Origin: Aquilaria yunnanensis
Taxonomy: Eukaryota; Streptophyta; Magnoliopsida; Malvales; Thymelaeaceae
Length of the DNA: 64,000 nucleotides
NCBI GenBank assembly: GCA_039654915.1
Contig: CM077600.1
Location: 29,075,992-29,139,991 of the forward strand
Direction of reading: 5' to 3'
Under the pieces are notes generated by a model. It searched no databases and was not told where the DNA came from. It saw only the letters and a program-made list of their open reading frames with translations. The position numbers and the translations under genes are program-made. Of this stretch, positions 1-9,463 are shown piece by piece (positions within the stretch are counted from its first letter, which is position 1; the number at the start of each line of letters is the position of its first letter).

Positions 1-497
1 ATAGCTTTTACATTCAGTTATGCGTTAAAGAATTGTTTGAATCGTTGTTTAATAAAAGAACAATTTTAACAGTTTTAGATATTCTAATGCCGGTGGGACA
101 GTGATCACTAATTGAGAGCGATTGAAGGTCAATAATTTTTGTAGTTCTACGAAGGTTTGCTTACAATTACAAAGCTCTCTGCCAGCAGCAGATTGAATTA
201 TGAGATTATTAAGAGGAAAAATGTATAAACACGGATTTTCTAACGTGCCTATGTGTTAGAAATTTTTAATGTATTAAGCCATTAAAAAAAGTAAATAAAG
301 AAAAAAAATTGACGGCCTTGTGTTGCAAACTAACTTTGAATTCTAATATGTTGAAACATTGGGAAATTTCTAACAGCTTAACTATTGAAAAGTTCTTAAT
401 GTCAGAATTGTTAGAAATTTCCAACGGCTTAATGGTTATGCATTACGGCATTAGATAATAGGGGAGACCTTTAAGTATTAGAATTAGCTATTGTAAC
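1..497. mobile_element. Remnant of an older DNA transposon (CACTA-like subterminal repeats), left part
   Basis: There is no coding potential. The stretch repeats short motifs of the form TTAGAAATTTC and CCAACGGCTTAA in both orientations (roughly 230-450). The same kind of motif fills the subterminal parts of the element at 15298-16905 (for example CTAACGGCTTAAAT near 15462). Similar motifs resume at 13792-13970, after the nested hAT and LTR elements, so one older element was probably split by the insertions. Its left end lies outside the window and I cannot find a clear right terminus. The superfamily is inferred only from motif style. Confidence 0.3.
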
Positions 498-1101
498 TAG
501 AGGTGGGCAGTGGGCCCAACTTGAGTCCGACTCGAGGTTAAACCTGGACTAGCCCTGTCAAATCCAAACTTGGCATAGCCCAAGGAGAGCATGGGTTAAG
601 GTGGGCCGGTTATAGGCCTGGGGGAAGAGTAGGTGTTGCATAGGCTCGACACTCCCTAGCCTGAGTTGGAGTTCAAACCCAGGCCTAGTTGGGTTTGCTT
701 GAACAATATATTTAAAATTTTACAAAAAGTGAGCAAAGTACACCTTACGATCATCCAATAGCTCTAGCTTACTCTTTTTTTTTTTTAACCTCAAATTTTC
801 ATTTTATCCACTGCAACGACTAGTAACAACTAGATAAAGAAGTAACAAAGTCTTTTTTCTAACCACACCAAGAAGCAGGAAAGAATCTATATGAAAAATA
901 ATAATGGGAAGAAAACAATCAAGAACTAAGTAATTGGTCTCAAGGATCTACTAAATGTGGCACTGTACTTTGCGCAACGTGTTAGTTTTTACCAATTTTA
1001 TACTTCTCTTGTTTGTATCGTTTTTATTAGTACTAAGTTCACGGTTAAAAATAAAACTCTTTCCTCCAATATATGGTTTAGCTTTTAGAAATGTTTCAAT
1101 A

Positions 1102-1955
1102 TGATGGCCGAAGGACTATCTCCTCTCCCAGTGCGTACTTCCTGCCAAAAGTATGATCAGGAAGCCTGGCGTCACCCGAAAGAAACACCATCACTGACCT
1201 CGGAAGGAACGAAGCCAAGCACCCCGAACTTGGAACTTCGGCAAGAACGCCAGGGATCGCAAAGATGGTGCCAGCTCCCTCGGGGGACCGAACGGATCGC
1301 CTTCGGATGCAGAGAATTAGCTATCGCAAACAGAAGGGAATCTCCCCGAAGGTGGAACCTCCGAACAAGGGAACCCCCCAAAAGCACGAGCATAACTCCC
1401 GAAGAAGGGCGACCGTGTCAAAGAACGACCTCACCCAGAGGACCTCGGGAGTACGGCATGAGCATTTAAGGAGCCTCTGACATGCCGCCCACAAACGTTA
1501 CATGTCACCTCAAACGGCGATTTGACACGCCGACGCCATCCAGGTCTTGTCACGACCTGTCTCGGTTCAAGACTCAAGGAGCCTATCACCGGCTACTCGC
1601 CCCCTAGGCCTAGAAACTCAGAGAACATCCGACCGAACACGTGTCGTCATCTGAACGGGCTGGGTTTATCTATAAATACCAGGGAACAGACCCTGGCAAA
1701 CGGTTCGACTCCTCATTCTCGAGAAAATACAGGCAAGCCCACTAAAAACTCTAGTGCTTCCCCCTTACCTTCTCAGGAAACTGACTTGGGCGTCGGAGGC
1801 TCCTCCCCGGAAAAGCATCCCGGGGACCTCCTAACCATCTTCCCTGAGCTTTTCAGGCACATTCCCTTGGGAAACCTCAACTCCAGACGCTCTCCCTCAC
1901 AGGAAGTCCTCCCGGAAGTCATCATGCCTTCCAGTGAAGATGTCTCAGGGCATCA
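1102..1955 (+). repeat. 5' LTR of element A
   Basis: It begins TGATGGCC and ends CATCA, immediately before the PBS. It matches 12538-13391 along its full 854 bp without indels. The TATA box lies about two thirds in, so U3 is roughly 1102-1700. Open frames inside it are incidental. Confidence 0.95.
1671..1678 (+). promoter_or_regulatory. TATA box of LTR promoter (element A)
   Basis: TATAAATA in the 5' LTR is conserved in the 3' LTR (about 13109). Element B has TATAAAA in the equivalent place. It probably drives the genomic transcript. Confidence 0.6.
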
Positions 1956-1957
1956 TT

Positions 1958-1976
1958 TGGTGTCGTCTGTGGGAAA
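1958..1976 (+). other. Primer-binding site, element A
   Basis: TGGTGTCGTCTGTGGGAAA starts 2 nt after the LTR. Element B has TGGCGCCGTCTGTGGGAAA at 56888, 17 of 19 identical. The two differences in A are C-to-T, consistent with deamination. The tRNA primer could not be assigned by eye. Confidence 0.8.
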
Positions 1977-2091
1977 CCATCCTCGGGTCGCCGTCGTTGA
2001 GACTCGGCGTTCTAAGGACAAGGGACTCCCGAGGTCCCTGTCCGCGCCTGAAGTCCAACCGGCCACTGAGCAAGCCCTCCCAGGGACTTCC

Positions 2092-3671
2092 ATGCCTGAG
2101 GAAGAGCGTCCTCTAGTCATAACCATGAGCTTTCTGCGCGACTTTCAACATTCTGTTGTGGCTGAAATGACACAACAGATAGACCGAAGGTGGCTGCAAC
2201 AAGCTTAAGCCCAAAGGCCTCATTCGCCAGCATACCATCGGGAAAAAAGTCCCAAACCAACCCATCGTAGTTCGGGATGCGAAGACCCACGAGAGGAGTC
2301 TTCAACGGAAAACATGCCCCTCGGGGCACGGCTCGCGGGACAAGCGGGGTCAAGACGACCCAAAATCACACACAGGAGGAGCCAGTCACCTGAGGCGAGG
2401 TCCCCATCCCCTCAGCGCCGAACTCACTCTCCAAAGAGGCACCGACAATCTCCCTTCCCAGAAGAAGAACCTAGCGCCACGATCCTCATGGAGAAGATAT
2501 TGGCGAGGTTGGACAGAGTGGAGAAACAGGTGGCCCGCAAACCCGTCTGGGCTAGGCTGTCTGGAACCTTTTGTGGGGAAGAGTCCCCATTCACCCAAGA
2601 TGTAGTTGAGGCAGTCATGCCAGGTGATTTCAGAGTACCTCGGCTGGAAACTTATGATGGCCGTACTGATCCACAGGCCCATCTGACCAAGTACAGACGC
2701 AGCATGATGATGCACGGTGCCGACGACGCTACCTTGTGCAAATGTTTCGAGGTCACTCTCACTGGGCCAGCAACAGCCTAGTATAATTCATTGGCCCCAG
2801 GAACCATCACGGAGTTCTAGGGTTATCCACAGCCTTCACGCAACAGTTTATCGGAAGTCGGCCAACAGTGAAGATGCCGGTTCAGATGTTCGACATAGCG
2901 CAAAGAATTTGAGAGACCATCCGCGACTATGTCGAGAGATTTAACAGAGAGGCCTTGAGTGTCCTAGACTTTCGGCCCGAAGTACGCATCCTCGCGATGA
3001 CACGGGGCCTTCGGAGGGACTCACAGCTGTTTTACGAATTCTCCAATGGCCCCCTGGACACATTGGGCGAATTTTACTGAAGGGCCGAACAGCACATGAC
3101 AGCCGAAGAACTGAGAATGGGCGGACCGAAGTCCGATCACACCCGGGCCGAAGGGTCCAGCCAGCAAACCCGGTATCCCATCGAACAGGCAGGCCGACCT
3201 CGGAGAACGTGAAGAAGGAAACTCCCCATCTTCACACCCCTGAACACCACAAGGACCAGCATCCTCATGACAATGGAAAGGCAGGGAACTCAGGTTCAGC
3301 GGCCACTGGCCATGACCGCCGATAACAGAAAGAATATGAAGAAGTTCTGCCAGTTTCATCGCGATCACGGCCACGACACCGAAGACTGCTTCCAATTGAA
3401 AAAGTATATAGAGTCGCTGACAAAACAGGGCCAACTTCAGCGTTATCTGCGCATGCCTTCCCCGAAAAAGGGAAAAGAGGATGAAGGAAAGGCAGAAGAT
3501 GAGGACTACGACTCCGACAGGCGGAGAAACCGAAGTCCGAAAAGGCGTCCCCCACCTCCAGCGGGAATCATACAAACAATTACGACGGGACTGCCATCCT
3601 CGGAAAGAAAGAGGAAGGCTAGAGAAATAGCAGTCATGGAGTATCAAAGTCCAACAAAAAAACTGGCCTGA
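2092..3671 (+). pseudogene. gag of element A (nonsense codons and frameshifts)
   Basis: This is the capsid/nucleocapsid region of the retrotransposon. It starts near the MPEEERP segment that matches MMEDDRP in element B, and stops at 2206-2208. A second block (2314-2781) contains the retrotransposon gag core FRVPRLETYDGR and ends in TAG at 2779-2781, where B has a Trp codon. More stops follow before the nucleocapsid block at 3267-3671. That block has a zinc-knuckle variant in FCQFHRDHGHDTEDC (CX2HX4HX4C) and a basic tail. A final TGA at 3669-3671 separates it from protease, whereas B reads through. No functional Gag can be made from this copy. Confidence 0.85.
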
Positions 3672-3713
3672 AAGGATGGTTCCGCCGTCATTTTTCCCCA
3701 TGATGACCCATTA

Positions 3714-4295
3714 TTGATCATGGCGAGAATAGGAAACTGGGACGTCAAGAGAGTGCTGCTTGACAACGGATCAAATGTCGACGTCCTGTTTTCACACTTG
3801 CTGCCGAGGTTGGGTGTATCTAGCAGCCACCTCAAGCCCGTCACCTCGCCTACCTTCGGGGTAGGGCCGTCCGAACTGCTCGTCCTCGGATGGATCGATC
3901 TCCCTTTGATGCTGAAAGAGACTTCGGTGATTGGGACAGCAGAGTTGTACGCCTCCACAATGGCAAGGTTCATCGTTATGGATGACCCTTCATCGTACAA
4001 TGCCATCCTTGGAAGACAGACACAAGGAAACCTGCACATTCGTCCTGATGTCAAGTACTTAACCGTCACTTTCGCCGCCAAGGATGGAGATGCGGAAATC
4101 TTCATAGATCAAGGCGAAGTAAGGAAGGTGTTCGTCAAAACACGAAAGGCTCCAGCAAACAACTTCGCGCAAGCTGTGGAAGCAAAAGCACCAAAAAAGG
4201 GCGAGGCAGAGAATCCTTCCGAAGGCGGAAATGGAAGAAGTAGAACTTGTCCCAGGCCAAAATACCCGAAGAGGGAAAAACTTGGCCGAATGTGA
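3714..4295 (+). pseudogene. Retropepsin-type protease, element A
   Basis: The aspartic protease that would process Gag-Pol has its active-site motif in VLLDNGSNVDVLF (about residues 15-27) and the C-terminal hydrophobic motif in YNAILGRQT. Upstream it is cut from gag by TGA at 3669-3671. Downstream the frame runs out of register with RT: the RT frame opens by 4231 in another phase. A single-nucleotide indel around 4190-4230 is the likely cause, because element B is continuous here. Confidence 0.85.
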
Positions 4296-6579
4296 CAAGG
4301 AAAAACTTGTATCTTTTCTACTGACAAATAAAGATCTGTTTGCTTACTCGCCGAAAGACATGCCAAGGGTAAACCCTGACATAATTCAACATAGCCTCAA
4401 AGTAAGTCTGGAAGCAAAGCCTGTCCGGCAAAAGAAGCGAGGCATCTCAGTTCATAAAAGTAACTTTGTCAAAACCGAAGTCCAACGACTGTTAGAAGCC
4501 GATGTCATCAGGGAGGTCAAGTACCCTGAATGGTTAAGCAATGTGGTAGTTGCCACAAAAAAAGGAAGCGGCAAACTCCGGATGTGCATCGACTTCAGAA
4601 ACTTGAACGATGCTTGCCCGAAAGATTCATACCCTCTCCCACCGATAGACCAATTGGTAGACTCAACTGCCGAATACGGGCTCCTAACTTTCTTAGACGC
4701 ATTCAGTGGGTATCATCAAATAAGGATGGACCCTGAAGATGAAGAAAAAACCGCCTTCATCACCGAAGGAGGAACATACTGCTACATCAGGATGCCCTTT
4801 GGGCTCAAAAACACAGGAGCCACCTACCAGAGGTTGATGAGCAAGGTCTTCAACGACCAAATAGGGAGAAACATGGAAGTATATGTGGACGACATGATAG
4901 TCAAAAGCAAACTGCCTAGCGACCACGTCGCAGATCTAAAGGAAACTTTCCACCAGCTTAGAGCCTTCGGGATCCGCCTTAATCCCGAAAAGTTCATCTT
5001 CGGAGTAACCTCGGGAAAGTTCCTTGGGTACATGGTATCAGAAAGAGGCATTGATGCCAACCCAGAAAAAATTAAGGCTCTACTTGAGTTCCGAACTCCT
5101 GCCACAATAAAAGATGTGCAGAGGCTCACCGGAAGGATAACCTCCCTCAGCAGCTTTATTTCCAGATATGGAGACCGGTGTCGACCATTCTTCAAAGTCC
5201 TCACTAAGGCAGCAAAAAAGGAGGACAACCTCGGGAGTAATGACCATCCTTGGGGTGAAGACTGCCAAAAGGCCTGGGAGGAACTCAAAATCTACTTAGC
5301 CGGTCTACCCACTTTGCGGCAACCTCGCGAAGGAAAGCTCATCGCGTTATACCTTGCCGTCACAGAAAACGCCGTAAGCTCGGTCCTTGTGAAAGAAGAG
5401 GGGGCGAAGCAATGGCGAGTCTACTACGTAAGCAAGTCCCTGCTTGGCGCCGAAGTCAGGTACCCTCTGTTGCAAAAAGCTATATATGCCTTGGTGCTAG
5501 CAGGAAGAAGGCTGCGACCATATTTTCAAGCTCACCCTATCATCGTCCGAAGCAGTCTACCTCTGCGCGATGTCATGAGAAAAGTTGATCATTCGGGAAA
5601 GCTTTCCAAATGGTGCATAGAACTTGGCGAACACGACATCACTTATGAACCTCGAAAAGCCATAAAAGCTCAAGCTCTGGCAGACTTCATTGCCGAAGTA
5701 CCCACCACCGAAGATAGCCATCCAGATCCAAGCAAAGGTGAGCCAGAGTGGACTTTGTACGTCGACGGAGCCTCGGGGTCCGAACACCAGGGAGCTGGGG
5801 TAATTATCAGAGGTCCCGAAGGCCTTGAAGTAATGAAGGCTATTAAGTTCAGCTTTAACGTCACCAACAATGTGGCTGAGTATGAAGCCTTCATAGCAGG
5901 ATTGCGCATAGCCAGAAGAATTGACATGCGAAATCTAAAAGCCCACAGCGATTCCCAGCTAGTAGTTCAGCAAACGACAGGAGACTATGGGGCGAAGGAC
6001 CCAATCTTGGCAAAATATCACGAACTGGTGACAAAGCTCAGTCGAGAGTTCGACACCATACGGATCGAAAACGTACCTCAACGGGATAACGCCAAAGCAG
6101 ACTGCTTGTCGAAGTCAAAAACATACACCGAGGTACTAAGCTGCCCAAGCATTGAAGTACTGAGCATAGTAACTTCGGAAAAATGCTGGAAAGACCCGAT
6201 AAAAAGGTATCTTGCGAACAACGCGCTCCCCGAAGACCCCATCGAGGCTACAAAAGTGCGAAGATGCTCCGGGCGATTCTTCCTAATAGGCGAAAAACTG
6301 TATCGGCAGGAATATGCAAATCCTTTACAGAGGTGTGTTGGCGAAGAGGATACTGAAATGATCCTCGAAGAAGTCCACGAAGGCGCTTGTGGTTCACACA
6401 TTGGAACCGACGCCCTGGCGGCAGTAATACTGCGCCAAGGATACTTTTGGCCTACCCTGAGAAAGGACGCTAGGCAGTTCGTCCGAAAATGTGGTAACTG
6501 CCGAAAACACGCAAATATCCAGAGGACACCCTCGGAAATTGTGACTTTGGCTGACTATCCCTGGCCCTTCGCAATCTAG
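4231..6579 (+). pseudogene. Reverse transcriptase, two RNase H domains and integrase N-terminus, element A
   Basis: This 782-residue open frame holds most of pol. RT carries WLSNVVVATKK, FLDAFSGYHQ and an intact catalytic YVDD (residues 218-221). It is followed by the classical RNase H (VYYVSKSL, YPLLQKAIYA). A second RNase H of the archaeal type starts at LYVDGASG (Asp near 512), with NVAEYEA, HSDSQLVV and NAKADCLSK. The integrase HHCC zinc finger follows (VHEGACGSH to CGNCRKH). The frame ends in TAG at 6577-6579, where B has TGG (Trp). This is a CTGG-to-CTAG change, the product expected from deamination of a methylated CHG cytosine. No ATG is expected here, because pol is made as part of a polyprotein. 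Confidence 0.9.
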
Positions 6580-7422
6580 GGCATAGACCTTATAGGACCA
6601 CTCCCAACAGCGCCTGGAGGCGTGAAATTCTGCGTAGTAGCAGTAGACTATTTCTCCAAATGGGTCGAGGTGGAACCGTTGGCTACTATCTCGGCAAAAG
6701 AAGTGCAGAAGTTCGTATGGAAGAACATTGTATGCAGATTTGGCATACCAAGGGTACTAGTAGCTGATAATGGATCCCAGCTTATAGACAAAGGGTTCTT
6801 GGAATTTATCAGTGACCTCGGAACAAAAATTCACTTCGCCCCTGTAGCTCTCCCTCAAAGCAATGGGCAGTTTGAAATATCTAACAGGACCATAAAAGAT
6901 GGTTTGAAAAAGAGGCTGGGAGAAGCAAAAGGGAAATGGCCAGGAGAGCTCCAAAGTGTACTGTGGAGCTACCGAACAACACCCCGAAGAGCAACAGGGG
7001 AAACGCCTTTTTCACTCGTTTTCGGTACAGAGGCCATCATCCCAATCGAGGTAGTGCAACCATCAATTCGAGTAGAAGTTTTTGATGAAAGTAGAAATGA
7101 CCTCGGCCTAAGAACCAAGCTCGACCTCGTCGGCGAACACAGAGAAATAGCGGAGCTGAGAAGAAAAGCTTTTCAGCAGAAAGTGGCCACGGCTATAAAC
7201 TTGCGTGCCAGGCCAAAAGGAATAAAGAAAGGAGACCTCGTTCTCCGAAAGACTGAATTTGCACCTCGTAGGCCATCCCACGGGGTATTTCGCGCGAACT
7301 GGGAAGGTCCCTATCTGATCTTTGCCAAAGTACGAAAAGGGGTGTACAAGCTCGGCGATTCTGAAGGTATAGAATTAAAAAATACGTGGCATTCGGACGC
7401 CTTGAGAAAATTCTATACTTAG
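6580..7422 (+). pseudogene. Integrase core and C-terminal domain, element A
   Basis: It continues in the same phase after the TAG at 6577 (GIDLIGPLP). The DDE catalytic triad is recognisable: Asp in VVAVDYFSKW, Asp in VLVADNGSQ and Glu in SNGQFEISNRT. The C-terminal domain has the GPY/F signature in NWEGPYLI and ends HSDALRKFYT, as in element B. From 7093 onward it lies in the first unit of a tandem duplication, so its last 110 residues recur at 8692-9021. Confidence 0.9.
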
Positions 7423-7864
7423 GATCTCGGCGAAGAAGATTGTGCTGTACAAGTTAGAAAAATTTTCTAAGTACGAAAGTTTCTTAGCCAAAAAGTCTTA
7501 AGCATAAGAAGTGCAAATTCCGCAAAAGCGGCTGACCAGATAAGGTTTTCCGAAATCTCTTGAGCGGACGTGTTTGGGACAATGGGGAAAACCTGGCAAA
7601 AGACTTAGCCAAAATTCTTGGGCATAAGTTGTACAAGTCAAAATTTCACGAAGAAGGTCGCCATGCTAAGCGCAGATAAGGTTTTCCGAAGTCTCTTGAG
7701 CGAATGAGTTCGGGACAAAGGGAAACGAAAAATCTCGCAAAGATACTTAGCCAAATTTTCTTAAAAAGTCTTTTATTAAGATAAATTTGCTTACAAAGAA
7801 GGAAGATTGCCAGAAGAAGAAGTACAAAAGAGAAGGAAAATAAGGCAAAGGGCCCTAGAACAAA

Positions 7865-8551
7865 CTAAGGATTCTCGGCGTCCCGGGAGCCACCAGCTCC
7901 TGCGTCCTTCTCCACAACCTTCGGCGCCGAAAGCGAAGGGGGCAGGTTCAAATGCTCAATCTTGGACCAAGACCACCGAGGTCCCTCGGGAATGTTCAGA
8001 GCCTCCAAAAAAGAAAGGTCCAAGTCTGGGAACCTTTGAAGAACTTGATACCGAGCGAGGCAAAAGCCGTCCTGAAAACCAACTTTGGTCATCTGGTCGG
8101 ATTTGTCCTTCTCGACACCGAGGTCTTCAAGGTCCTCCTTCAGATCCGCGACCTTCTTCTTCAGTGCCTTCATCTTCTTCTTCTCCGGCTCCTTTTTCAA
8201 AGACTCGACCTCGGCTTGAAGCGTGGCTTTCTCTTCAAGCACCTTCGCCAGGAGAGCCTCAGATTCTGACTTCTTCTTTTGAACTGCCTCGTTCGCCGAA
8301 ATCAGCTCCGCCACTTGGGAGCCGAAGTCAGAAATCTTCTGCAAGGAGTCCTTCAAAAGTTCTTCCTTTTCCTTCAGGAACTCCTCCCGAACGGCAGCAA
8401 CCTCCTTTTCTGCAGCTTGAGCCAGCTGCTCGTTCTGTGTGGGCAGTTCCAAGCACTTGGCCTTATATTGGTCTATGGTGTCTAAGGCCGAGGCTCGGAA
8501 CAGCGCCTGCCTTGCCACTCGAACTCTAAGGAAACCGGCATACCCCAGCAG
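7865..8551 (-). pseudogene. Duplicate last exon of the antisense gene (copy 1 of tandem duplication)
   Basis: It is identical to the exon at 9464-10150. It encodes a coiled coil rich in Glu, Lys, Leu and Ala, followed by the conserved segment FQDGFCLARYQVL and a Ser/Pro-rich end. In this copy the exon lies beyond the stop of the intact antisense arrangement, and pieces of integrase precede it on the other strand, so it is probably not used. Confidence 0.7.
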
Positions 8552-8655
8552 TTGCAGAGAGACAAAGACAAAGTTAGTAAGGTAAAGAAGAAGAGGCAGA
8601 CATTTAGAGGAAATCAAAAGGAAAAACACAAAGGCAAAAGGCGTACCTGGGCAGC

Positions 8656-9021
8656 GTGCTCAGAGACCTTCACGGCAAGAGAGTCATCGTCAGAAATGAC
8701 CTCGGCCTAAGAACCAAGCTCGACCTCGTCGGCGAACACAGAGAAATAGCGGAGCTGAGAAGAAAAGCTTTTCAGCAGAAAGTGGCCACGGCTATAAACT
8801 TGCGTGCCAGGCCAAAAGGAATAAAGAAAGGAGACCTCGTTCTCCGAAAGACTGAATTTGCACCTCGTAGGCCATCCCACGGGGTATTTCGCGCGAACTG
8901 GGAAGGTCCCTATCTGATCTTTGCCAAAGTACGAAAAGGGGTGTACAAGCTCGGCGATTCTGAAGGTATAGAATTAAAAAATACGTGGCATTCGGACGCC
9001 TTGAGAAAATTCTATACTTAG
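8656..9021 (+). pseudogene. Duplicated integrase C-terminal fragment
   Basis: Its last 110 residues are identical to the end of the integrase at 7422. The first residues come from read-through of the duplication junction. It has no catalytic residues and is a by-product of the duplication. Confidence 0.9.
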
Positions 9022-9463
9022 GATCTCGGCGAAGAAGATTGTGCTGTACAAGTTAGAAAAATTTTCTAAGTACGAAAGTTTCTTAGCCAAAAAGTCTTAA
9101 GCATAAGAAGTGCAAATTCCGCAAAAGCGGCTGACCAGATAAGGTTTTCCGAAATCTCTTGAGCGGACGTGTTTGGGACAATGGGGAAAACCTGGCAAAA
9201 GACTTAGCCAAAATTCTTGGGCATAAGTTGTACAAGTCAAAATTTCACGAAGAAGGTCGCCATGCTAAGCGCAGATAAGGTTTTCCGAAGTCTCTTGAGC
9301 GAATGAGTTCGGGACAAAGGGAAACGAAAAATCTCGCAAAGATACTTAGCCAAATTTTCTTAAAAAGTCTTTTATTAAGATAAATTTGCTTACAAAGAAG
9401 GAAGATTGCCAGAAGAAGAAGTACAAAAGAGAAGGAAAATAAGGCAAAGGGCCCTAGAACAAA

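Noticed and set aside
1702..1712. GGTTCGACTCC, a perfect tRNA B-box-like word, in the LTR (also in the 3' LTR)
   Set aside because: No A box, no cloverleaf and no T-stem partner. It is LTR sequence transcribed by Pol II.
1522..2208. 228-residue open frame across the LTR-leader boundary as a full protein
   Set aside because: The first 145 residues are LTR. Only the part after the PBS matches gag of element B.
7807..8529. 240-residue plus-strand open frame (and its copy at 9406-10128)
   Set aside because: Ser/Pro-rich shadow of the antisense coiled-coil exon. The minus-strand frame has the conserved motifs.
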